Source: Glandiceps talaboti
Taxonomy: Eukaryota > Hemichordata > Enteropneusta > Spengelidae
Assembly: GCF_964340395.1 (NCBI RefSeq)
Contig: NC_135566.1
Span: 4,694,001-4,758,000 of the forward strand
Reading direction: 5' to 3'
DNA: 64,000 bases
The notes under the pieces were generated by a model. The model saw only the letters and a program-made list of their open reading frames with translations. It was not told the origin of the DNA and searched no databases. Position 1 is the stretch's first letter. The number at the start of each line of letters is the position of its first letter. The position numbers and the translations under genes were made by a program. This document shows, piece after piece, positions 42,153 through 64,000 of the stretch.

Positions 42153-42402
42153 GTTAGTCTAGAGGCTATCCGTGACTTCGAATCTCAAGACCTCTCTTCA
42201 TCCCATCTAGCTCAGTGAAAAAAAAATCATGAACCAGAAGTTGTTCATGTAACTAAGTAAACCCCCAATTGTTGGAATGATGTAAACAGTGTATGAGTAG
42301 CATACTAATATGACAAATCACCATATTTGGACATTACGTATCAGTACCCTGTTGAGCTAGGTGTGAGAAGAGATTCTAAGCCACGGATAGCCTCTAGACT
42401 AC
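42153..42402. mobile_element. MITE-like fold-back element
   Basis: gtctagaggctatccgtg at the left pairs with cacggatagcctctagac at the right. The imperfect arms extend about 50-60 bp, to the ctagctcag / tgagctag boundary. Confidence 0.75.
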
Positions 42403-42985
42403 TAGAATGTAAGATATCTCCTCGTTCAAAAAAGTTATAAATGTGATCGAATAGCTTGAAACGTCGTATCTTACAGACTACCAACACCTGTGTAGCCTGT
42501 CTACATCGAGATCTTTGATTTCGCTTCACTCCTCACTAACCGCCTGTAATACTATCAACGTGAAGTCATTTTGTGGTTTGAAAAGTACGCACCCAAACTG
42601 ATTGGTCACAATGGGAGTGTATAAATGATGTGTCTAATAGACTATATTAAAATGGGGTCGTTATGTAAATGTGCCCTCGTTTTGCAGATGAACACCAGAG
42701 TTAGCAGCGACGGATAATATAAGGACAGGTAATATTATGTAACTTTAAACAAACAGACAGCGATCGGGTGGGGGCGTGCCTAAAATCACGGATTGACACA
42801 GATAATATCACAAGTGGTTTAATACTGAGAAATCGAAGCAAAATACATATATTGACACCATGCGTGGTGAGACAGCGCAGCAAAATCACAGATCGCAGTG
42901 TAGGCAGGCTATACCTTACCAGATCCAGCCAACTACCCAGAACCTCAGAATAGTGGTCTGAGCAAGAACACAGTCATATACTTAC

Positions 42986-54493
<11,508 letters not shown>

Positions 54494-54731
54494 GGTAACC
54501 AGTATGTGACATAAATTTCTTGGCTGAAAAATTGTAACCAACAACATTATATAACGTAAACAGAACAATGTGTCTAACATTAGATTTGGCATCATACTAC
54601 TATACATTTATACCTTTAAACCTGCACTAGCTGCAACTGAGGCAATTTTTTCATGAAATAACGAAAGATATATTAACTAATTACTAATAAACCAGACACT
54701 GTATTTGTTAATTACTATAGTATATGTAGGA

Positions 54732-55137
54732 AAGTGTAGTGAAAAGTTTAAAACTTGGCTGGGAAAAGCTGGGTTTTTGATCTGTCGCCATGTTAAAACA
54801 TCACTAGTTCAAACTGTAGTATCATTTTTCTATCAGACAACCAAAAATACATTCATTGAAAATTGTTAAAATACCGATAATTAGATATTGTACATGTTAA
54901 TCAGTGGTCGATATTATCCATAAGTAAATAGTATAGGTTGAAATCACAATTGCCGTTGAGGGCGCTAATTTTGGGTGCGGACCCCAAAATAAATTTGATT
55001 GGATTTCATACAGCTACAGTGTTTTTACGGTGTATACAGCTACAAAAATATGTTTACCACAGGTGGTGCAGTTTGTACGATATTACAAGCAAGTTATTGT
55101 AACAAAACATTTTTTTAAATCGTTCCTGTTGCAGCTA
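54732..55137 (+). repeat. Interspersed repeat, copy 2
   Basis: Same orientation as copy 1, with an extra duplicated stretch around acagctaca. It lies upstream of the SVOP-like start exon. Confidence 0.8.
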
Positions 55138-55720
55138 GTGAGCTTCAGAAAAATACAATGAGTCATGGGGGGGGGGGGAACTATCCTGCAAGTCTAAGTT
55201 ATACTGGAATCTCTTCAAACTGTACCACATGAAAGGTCGTTCTTGTTTCTTTTGTAATGATAACATAAATCAAAGAAATCGACAATTTGTTATATTTACC
55301 CACAAAGTTATTTTCGGTGGCCCTTTTTGGCTTCTAAAAATGATTAATTTTAATACCATTTGATCTCTATTGCAAAATTTGCAGACAAATCAAAAAGAAA
55401 CTGAAAATGCCACACTTTAAGATAACAAGATTGAATGAGTACAGTTTCTTACATCATTTTGTCTAAGTGAAGTTAACTACATACGCCACCATACAGCCAT
55501 CCAATGAACACCACAAAAGACATGTTGCCGTGTGCTTGATACTAAGAAAATCTAAACTGATTTAAATTACTAGTATTTCATTTCTGAAGACAAAAATGTC
55601 GGGGAAAATACGATCTTGCTTTTGAAATGGGGCATATGCAGTTTCTTGTTGTTTTCTGTGTGGTTGTATCAAACAGAAAAGCCGAACAGTATTGTGAAAT
55701 TCACTGTATGTGTAAGTACG

Positions 55721-55767
55721 TATACGTATGTACGTACGTACGTATGTACGCACGCACACACACACAA

Positions 55768-55810
<43 letters not shown>

Positions 55811-55910
55811 CACACACAGATACACACACATACATACATACATACATACATACATACATACATACATACATACATACATACATACATACATACATACATA
55901 CATACACATA

Positions 55911-55945
<35 letters not shown>
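55721..55945. repeat. Compound GTAC/CA/CATA array
   Basis: GTAC, CA, CATA and CA blocks, roughly symmetric; upstream of the SVOP-like start exon. Confidence 0.95.
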
Positions 55946-55947
<2 letters not shown>

Positions 55948-56319
55948 TCGTGCCCTACATTGTTGCAAGGGTTAATTGCTAGTACCATATATAGGAAGAA
56001 TGTAATTTTAAATGACATTCAAAATGAACATTATAAAGAAGCCCAATTCCGCTACTATAGTCCGTAATAGTAAGATAACAGCCCAAGCACACTGTATGTG
56101 AAACAACAGTTTACATTTGTCAATAAATCAAAGTATTGACCTGTTCAGGCACAATACAATGTAGCCCGGACATACAGCTATGTAAAATAGAAACTGTCAT
56201 AAGACATATTACACTTCAGCAACACTGCAAATAATCGAGGTTCAAACTCAAACCTTGCGATAATCCTCTGACATTAAAAATACAATTGGTCAATTCTATA
56301 CATTTATGATTTGGCTTAC

Positions 56320-56590
56320 CGAGCTGGGTATTTAATGAACCACGTGTGTCAGTATCCGATTGCTTGTAGATTGTATTAAACTGTGGGATTTCCCTTTTAG
56401 CTAGTGTGTCCACGTTCAAATAGTTGTCTTTTTTCTGCTGTTGAATTTTGCCCAGTGAGACATAATACTTTAAACTTGAAGGGTGTAGTATCATCTACTG
56501 TTGTTGGAAATTTTCCATTGTGATGAGCGCTATATTGAAAGAAATCGTCTGAATAATATTGCCATTGAATATTCATATTAAACACTTTTT
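56320..56590 (-). other. Possible 5' non-coding exon of the SVOP-like gene
   Basis: A good donor (ctcg / gtaagcc) ends at 56320 upstream of the start-codon exon. A 58-codon ORF runs into it from 56494 but cannot be read through into the next exon (TGA), so if used it is 5' UTR. The 5' limit is a guess. Confidence 0.3.
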
Positions 56591-56689
56591 ATAGGGAAAG
56601 GAACACACAGAATGTGTACAAACATGTTTAAGTCATTGTAATGTTGAGTGTATTGTGAAAATGGTTAGAAGTGTTATGACAAGTTATAG

Positions 56690-56760
56690 CATATCGTCAC
56701 GTCAGTGCATGCAGTAAGGCCTGTCGTATCTGCACCTTACTGCACTGACGAAACGATATG
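56690..56760. repeat. Imperfect inverted repeat
   Basis: Left catatcgt...gtcagtgca...cagtaagg pairs with right ccttactgcactgac...acgatatg with small insertions; about 26-30-bp arms. Confidence 0.7.
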
Positions 56761-56868
56761 TACAACAATGTGTTACATGCCATTGTATTGTTGGACTTCT
56801 ACATGTTCCAACCTAAATTGCACGCCAGGAATTTCAAGAATTTAAACATCTGCATCAAATTATACTCC

Positions 56869-57010
56869 GTTGCCTCATGGGTCTTAGCAGACATGAATGT
56901 GGATTAGATGAACAATGAATATTCATGACTATTTATCTGAAGGAAATAAGCACTTAGGGCTTATGAATATTCAATGTTCACCTAACCCATATCAAGTCCC
57001 ATGGGGCAAC
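56869..57010. mobile_element. MITE-like fold-back element
   Basis: gttgcctcatggg pairs with cccatggggcaac; inner arms around gaatattca are also complementary. About 140 bp. Confidence 0.65.
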
Positions 57011-57775
57011 AGTGTGCCATTGCAATAATGTCACTGAAATAACAGTATTGGTGAAAGCGAAAGAGTTTGAATTGGTGTTTGGCGAAAGAGTCGAAAATTA
57101 GGTGACGTGAAATCATAACTAGAACGTAAATTTTATGAAAATACATTTATTTTCTGGAGTGTTGTTTTTTCATACAAAAAGATCACACTCTTAACTTCTT
57201 GTAGGAAAAAGTAATTATGGTAATGTTAGTGTATGTATGTGTCCGACTGTCTGTATACACGATATATTTGGATCACGTGATTTAGACACTTTTCAATGGA
57301 AAAGGATACATATTAATCAGTCCAATTAACATATCATTTGCCAGATAAATGTTTGTGTTAATAAAATAAAACTTACTACACCCATTGTTTCATGAAACAA
57401 TATCTCAGACTTGTATTTATTCATCTTTCTGCCAAAACGTTGGAAAATTCAATATACATCTATGAATTTTGAGATGACACAATTACACGACCTTTCTGTG
57501 TCACCGATATACTAGTGCTCCTGGTGGCACATGCAAAACAGTCTTCAATCCAAACTAGAAGTTTAAAGTTCGTCAATATTTGAGCTCGTTATGGAAGCCA
57601 ATAATATGTAAATTTTTGCTCTTGGAAGAGGTAACATGGCAATTAGGGACACAGCAATCCACAGCATGTTTACTATTCGATGTAATGTATTTGTGACATA
57701 TTGGTCCATGATCACAAAAAGATCATCAAGTCGACTATATTAAATCACTCGCACACAATCCAAAATAACATGCAC

Positions 57776-58072
57776 AGACACACATAAATATACATACACA
57801 GATACAGACATACACACACACACACACATATACATACATACATACATACATACATACATGCGTACGTGATTACGTACATACATACATACATACATACATA
57901 CATACATACATACATACATACATACATACACACATACATACACAGATACATACATACACACACATACACACATACATACATACAGATACACACATACACA
58001 CATACATACATTCATACATACATACATACATACATACATACACGCACACAAGCACGCACGCACACACGCACG

Positions 58073-58112
<40 letters not shown>

Positions 58113-58184
58113 TACATACATACATACATACATACATACATACATACATACATACATACATACATACATACATACATACATACA
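57776..58184. repeat. Compound CA/CATA array
   Basis: About 400 bp of alternating CA and CATA blocks with CACG variants; no gene in it. Confidence 0.95.
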
Positions 58185-61100
58185 AGGGTATTTTTTATAA
58201 GGAAGCAACAAAGCTGATGTGTGGACACTTACACTGTATATACTGTTTATTTCTTGTAACAAAATGAAGGACAAAAAGAAGAAGTATATCAACTTGTTAG
58301 GTGTATGATACCCACACCTGTTAAATATACTTATAAAGGCAAAAAAATCAACACATAGAATTGTATATGAGAAATGTACACAATATTGCACATTATAAAA
58401 TATTCATAAACTTATTCTGATTTTCTCATGGTTATCAATAATATACATTAAGGGTGGTACAAAAAAATGTTCATAATTTTGGCAAACAGAAAGTGCTTTT
58501 TGTAGAGATATGTGTGCTCATAACCATGGTAAGAAATGTGTGCTCATAACCATGGTAACAAAGACATGTTTAAATCTTAATATCTTTACAATTTCTGCAT
58601 CTATTCAATGTCCTTTTGTATATTTCTTTCGTGTAGCAACTATCGTATCTCTTAGTAAAACACGTTTACAGCATCTTGTAAGGAACAGAGAGGTGGGACA
58701 AAAACAAAGAAACCTCTTGTTGAAATAAATCTAGTTTATCTTGTGGAATAAAAACAGCATCTTTCTACATAATAGGGCTGTCAATCTTTTCTAAAAATGA
58801 CAAAAAATCTCAGTGCTAATAGCAACAATTTTCAGCAAACAATCTAAAGTGTAGAATAATCAGTATTTGATCAACATCGATAAAAGCAACATTTACATCA
58901 ACAAAAACAGGCAATCACAGTCGATAATAAAAAACATGCATAATATTTTCACAAGCATAAACATGTTAATGTACTTAACTCTGACGTTACAAGTACATCG
59001 CTGATGACTAATAATCTTTTAATCTCTTGTTTTGGCAAGATATGTTGATTCAAATTGTAGTACTTCTTCTTAATCCTAATCCCTGATCCCAACATTGTCT
59101 TTGATATTAATTTTTGGAAACTGTTACCAGAAAATCTAAACATCAACTCTCTACTGAATATGGGCAGTCTGATTTATTTTATCACCAATATTAACTGCTA
59201 CGTTTGATTTCCAAGTAAATATCAAACTTTTCTCACACGCCTCCATGAGCTCATTAATTAACCATGTCTATTTAGGTGGGGGGAATAACAGTTGACAAGT
59301 AAGCAACAGTGAAGACAAAATCTTTAAAAGAATTGTATTTAAGACAAAATTTCTGCAGGTAAATGTTGAAATTATTATATACGTATATTTGTAGACCATT
59401 CATAACAGTAATAATTGGGTAGTGTAATCATCAAAATGGTATGAATACAATGATTTTGTTGAATGCTTTGCACAACTAATGTGTTTAGTATGTGCCATAC
59501 AAATACATATGCTCAAATGGAAAGCATTCTGTAACCAACTAGACTGTACATCTATCCTATCACAACAATGTGTTATAGATGATATAACCTGGATTAGGTC
59601 TTTTTCACTCACTGAGGCTAACCATATACCCATGAAGAGAGAATGAAACATCTGTGTGTTTTTTGTTTGTATATACTAACATCTCTCTAATATGTATAAT
59701 CATTATTAACTCTTGGTACCCACAGTATAATTCTACCACCTAGGTCTGTCATAAACGTATCTATTATTTGATTTCTTCCATGACATTATAACTTCTACTC
59801 GGCGCTACACATGCATTACTACAGGCACACATTAGAATAAGTTGACCTTCTTGTTCTATTTTGACCCTCTCGGATGAAGTAAAATACTATTATAGGTACC
59901 AAGAATCAACATCAGAATGCTTAAAAAGTGCTTTTTTTAAAAATCCTTCTTAGTTCTTTAACTGAAAGCATTCCATAATACGAGAATTCAATACTAGGTC
60001 TTTGATTTCTAATACTATAGCACAGGCATGTCCGCCTCATTAAATTATAACAATCTTGTATATCAATTTCATTTACATATTCTACCAACATCAATTTCCT
60101 TGTAACGTTTATGGTGTTTTACTGTATGACATTTTCCATATACACTTATAACATACGATATATGGTTAACAAGACAACGCTGTCTCCTGGAATAGCATAT
60201 GCATGCATGCTCCCTAAAAAAATGATCTTTTTATAAATGCATACTATGCATCTTTCTGATGAGGTCACATCTGCAACCTCTGTTTTTTTGCGAATTGTAA
60301 TTCTAATATACAACATTTGAGGTTCTACACTTTAGATATAAAGACTGTAATACAAGGCTTGCCACAACTTTTTTTTTAGTAACAACGCATTTGATGTTAA
60401 TTAGTATTAAAGAATACAGTTATATGTTCAGTGAAACATTTTGCCAGCAAAATGATAACAGAATTGTCACAAGTCAGTAAACACAAACGAAAACCAAGTG
60501 CCAATGGCACGGTAGTTCACCTGATTAAATCATACACAGAAGATATTTGTGTAAATAAAAGTTTTGGTAGAATGAACAATACATGTTTTCAGTTAGATAA
60601 CCAAACTATTCTCCCCATTGTATCGCTGTGAGTCTTGAGGTTCATGCTGCTACTCTGCACCCAATGCAATTTCAATTAATACCCTTAAGCAATAAGATTT
60701 GATATTGAAATCCAAGCTGTTATTTTAAACAGGTCTCAATTTCAATTAATACCCATCAGCAATAACGCAGCCCTGTTTTGTAACCACTTCTTGTTAAATA
60801 GAGGTATTTTTTTTGGATTAATGCAATGACAACAAGTACTTCTTGCCCAGGAGGTAGGTTAATATCACCTGATCACTAAATTTCAAATTAAGAAACAATT
60901 TCTAATATCACAGATCACACATTACACAAAAGTGATTTTTTTTCCATTCAATCATGTTTCTTTGTACAACCCACACATACAGACAGGACTGACTTGATAA
61001 ATAGTTTAAACAGGTCTTAACTTTTCAAGACAAAATAAAGGGGTTCCAGAAAATTGAAAGAAACTGTGAATAATTTTTTTGTTGTGTTGATAATGATAGA

Positions 61101-61423
61101 TTTTAAGTGCTCACTGGAATTTTTGTCATAGTTCACAACATTTGCTGTCACATACCATAGACCCTGCACACACAGACTAAAAATCATATTTTGAATAATT
61201 TCGCATTTACTCAGTCATCATAAGTGCCATTTTAAGTAATACTTTGTCTTTCTTTCTGCCAAACTTCAAATCTTAATGTTTTGCTTTTGGGGGTCCACCT
61301 TCAAATTTCAAATATATTAAACTTATGATTATCAACTTGATATCATAGATTCAAAATGCACTCAGCTTTCAAGCCATGAAGTAACTTACACAATATTTAA
61401 GGCATGAAAGTGATGGGACGACT

Positions 61424-61452
<29 letters not shown>
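61424..61452 (+). repeat. Run of 29 G
   Basis: Uninterrupted G homopolymer; long enough to form G-quadruplex structures and also prone to assembly error. Shorter G/C runs of 9-10 occur at 8346, 38591, 43229, 54071, 54105, 54363 and 55168. Confidence 0.9.
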
Positions 61453-61455
<3 letters not shown>

Positions 61456-61600
61456 TACCCAATGGGTATCACATAGTATTTAGGATGGGGCGAGTGTTTG
61501 CGTATACCCAGCAGGTATTAAATAGTCAATATGGAGTATATGTTTGGGTATACCAGTGGGTATCACATATTCAGCATATGGTATGACTCTAGGGTATAAC
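61452..61600. repeat. Diverged tandem repeat, about 47-50 bp, three units
   Basis: Units begin gg(t)tatacc and contain gggtatcacat or ggtattaaata. They directly follow the G run. Confidence 0.7.
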
Positions 61601-61715
61601 AACCATCTATATATATTTCCTTAACACACCTTCCAGGTATAAAATATTTTACAGAGGTGAAAGTTAGTGTGTACCAACAAGGTAACCAGACTTTTACTTT
61701 CCGAGGCGCAATTAG

Positions 61716-61873
61716 ATGTTATTTCCAAATATTTTTCTTCATTCATTCATTCAGCCAGGGAAAAACAAGTTATCTAAGGGGCTTTTATCACTACGAGTCA
61801 CTAGATGAGTAATGACAACCCTTAGGTAACGAGTATTTTCCAGCTGAATGAAGGAAAATATTGGAGAATAACA
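61716..61873. mobile_element. MITE-like fold-back element
   Basis: atgttatttccaaatatttt at the left pairs with the region ending aatattggagaataacat; arms of 55-65 bp with small gaps. Confidence 0.7.
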
Positions 61874-63649
61874 TAATTATACCAACACCAGTAATAACAT
61901 CAAAGAGAATTGGAAGAGTGAGGGTAATTTTTAGAACACAGCAGAACCAGTGATGTAGACACATGTTGTCGTGACATAGACATGTTGTATAAATCCCGGA
62001 TTTATGGCTTGTGCATGGTATAATCTATATTAAACCTCATTTGATTTCAGCTCCCAAGTATCACAATACCTTAATTTAGCATCACAGATGATGAATATTC
62101 ATAATTTATGTTCATATTAATTTTACACATAATTTACATCTTAATTGACATAACCAGCAGACATCACATCATTCACTGTCTATAGGTTGTCTCCTAATTT
62201 TTTTAAAATTATTTAAATTTAAAAACCACTAAATTATTTCTGTACCATGCTTATCCAAGCATGAATATGTTTTTTGAGGTAATCACAAGTGAGTGCTACA
62301 AAAAAATAAATGTTCTATCATTGGTTGCAATCAAACACTATTATGCAATACTGGTGTGTCGTAAGTAAATATGTGCAATGCATTTCATATCATATCACGA
62401 TAGGGTAGAGCATAAGAATATTAGTTGTATGTAAGACATACATGAGAAAACCAACATGCTATGATGAAATATGAGGGGGTGACATCTTGTCTTTCTGTAA
62501 ATTTACCCACAGAAAACAATAACAAATATGTGTATGTTTTTGTGACCTTACTGCTGAGGTGATAAGTACATGTATTGTTGAATTTTGCGATTTCTAAACT
62601 TGACCTCGTATCTTGTCATCTCAAAATTATTCTGGTCTTAACATCTGGTGGCACTATTTTCATCGGTAATGTGTCTGTAAAACTAAAGTGCCTTTTTTCA
62701 CATGGATATAATGACTTAAGTTAACTAAACATAAACAAGTAAATGGGGTAAGACAGATATCAAGCATCTGTTTTTTTCAGTGTGGTGAAATTATATTAGT
62801 GGTACATGTAAGGTTGCTGTTAACCAACAAGCACTCATCACACAACTAGAAATCTCAATCTCACTTTGTATCATAGATATTCAACATGGCAAGCACAAAC
62901 CGATGGTACTACCAACCAGAATGTGGGTCATTCCTATTAGCTTCTTGTAATCTACACAGCTCCCTCTACATTCCAATGAATAAAAGAAATCACTAAAAAG
63001 CACTCCAGACTTTGATCAATGAGAATTTCACATATCATGCAGATTCTCCCACGATAAATTTACCATAAGCCCGCAGGCCTGGTAGTTACATCACAGAATT
63101 ACTCTAATTACATGGGTACCAATAATTTAAATACTTAAATACATGTACTTCTCTCAGTCTAATACTTTAAAAGATGCCACGTACATAAAATGTCTGTGAA
63201 ACATATGAACGGCTACCACTTGTGGTGCAAATTGATATTCACACATTCACACCAATATCATACTGTAGGAATATATATACAAAGGAAAGCACAGATACTA
63301 TACTATGATGCATCATTGTATAAATGAAACAGTTAATGCCACTGCACTATTGGAATTCACTTTTGATGACACAAGTCTACATAATTACAATTTTCTTTTT
63401 CCAAAAAAAAAAGAACGTTGTGAAAGTATTTTTATCTATGTGCTAAACATCGACTTGATGGTAAGCCTAGGAAAGTATCAAATGAGCTGATTCATTAGAA
63501 ATTACTGACTTCACCATTATTCTTAATGTACAATTGGCAACTGACAAAATTGTTCTCCGACATCCTATAAATCATACATTAACTTACAGTTTGACCTACA
63601 CACACTTGAACAATAAAATGGGAATAACTGAGATTCACTATCCCCTATC

Positions 63650-63920
63650 ACAACCATCTTGGCATCTGTGTTGGCCATCTTGAATTCTGCAATGGCCATA
63701 TTGGATTGTGTCAGCCATCTTGAATTCTGTGACAGCCATTTTGGATCTGTGACAGCTCTCTGGGATTTTAGTGGCCATCTTGGATTCTATGTCGGCCATC
63801 TTGGATTCAGTGACAACTACCTTTTTTGTCTTGAATTCTGACATGGCCATCTTAGATTTCATTCCATGAATTAAGTCATACAATCTTGGATTCAGCTGTA
63901 ATATGGTCATCTTGGAACCT
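63650..63920. repeat. Tandem array of about 21-24-bp units with YY1-type cores
   Basis: Units of the type ggccatcttggattctgtga. GCCATNTTG occurs exactly at 63674, 63695, 63714, 63735, 63774 and 63795, with near matches at 63652, 63846 and 63906. A 90-codon ORF read through it (SKMA repeats) is a by-product. Confidence 0.8.
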
Positions 63921-64000
63921 GCAACACAATGCTTGATTCTGTGTTTGCCACATATGATCTCATGACTGATTCTGAGTTCTGATTCCCAACCACATTTGGA

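Larger units (their letters stand above)
39490..42985. other. Space between two converging genes
   Basis: Holds the 3' UTR of the membrane EGF gene, a (GA)n array, one copy of a 0.4-kb dispersed repeat, a fold-back element, and presumably the unidentified last exon of the SVOP-like gene. No other coding signal was seen. Confidence 0.6.
56600..63640. other. Region without recognisable coding exons
   Basis: ORFs here are short and show no domain or splice support. From about 58250 to 61400 the sequence is AT-rich and almost free of microsatellites, unlike the rest of the window. A TTTATT at 58246-58251 would be AATAAA on the minus strand, so part could be the long 3' UTR of a minus-strand gene starting to the right. 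Confidence 0.45.

Noticed and set aside
56216-56494. 92-aa ORF with a good donor, considered as first coding exon of the SVOP-like gene
   Set aside because: In frame it meets TGA in the next exon, so it can only be 5' UTR or chance.
55562-58391. ORFs up to 173 aa with Tyr-Val-Cys-Met or His-Thr repeats
   Set aside because: Microsatellite translations.
63638-63910. 90-aa ORF with SKMA repeats
   Set aside because: It is the translated YY1-site array; no start context, splice or homology support.

Overview
The window is AT-rich animal nuclear DNA. It has short exons with GT/AG introns, dense microsatellites, fold-back elements and one tRNA-derived SINE. No bacterial, plasmid or viral gene organisation is visible. 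The gene families (Reeler, Notch-type EGF, SVOP-like transporter), the SINE tail and the tetranucleotide arrays fit a marine invertebrate, possibly an invertebrate deuterostome. The species is not determined.

Region 1 (259-29769, minus strand) is one large gene. I rebuilt it as 35 exons. Three exons encode a signal peptide and a Reeler domain. They are followed by 32 exons that each encode exactly one six-cysteine EGF-like domain. Every junction from exon 3 onward is phase 1. The rebuilt frame is open for about 1363 codons and runs off the left edge, so the C-terminus is not seen.

Region 2 (29770-32060) is a divergent intergenic spacer holding a composite palindrome and large (TA)n, (CA)n and (ATC/ACC)n arrays. 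Region 3 (32061-39489, plus strand) is a complete 10-exon gene for a type I membrane protein of 541 aa. It has a signal peptide, an unrecognised N-terminal ectodomain, four EGF domains, a Ser/Thr-rich stalk, one membrane span and a 153-residue tail with YxxM and YxN motifs. Both divergent genes have a YY1-like AAnATGGCG sequence at the start codon.

Region 4 (42986-54493, minus strand) is an SVOP/SV2-like major facilitator transporter. Twelve coding exons (490 codons) were rebuilt; the last exon was not found. Its introns carry compound tetranucleotide arrays and a cluster of long near-perfect palindromes, one of them the same family as the palindrome in region 2. Region 5 (about 56600-64000) shows no coding exon. 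It may be intergenic or the long 3' UTR of a neighbour. It contains fold-back elements, a run of 29 G and, at the right edge, a tandem array with six exact GCCATNTTG (YY1-type) sites.

The two EGF genes may form a functional pair, a secreted matrix-type protein and a membrane receptor-type protein transcribed head to head, but this is inference from position and domain type only. The best candidates for undescribed biology are the Reeler plus EGF-array protein, the membrane EGF protein with an orphan N-terminal domain, the shared-core palindrome family set in TA microsatellites, and the terminal YY1-site array.
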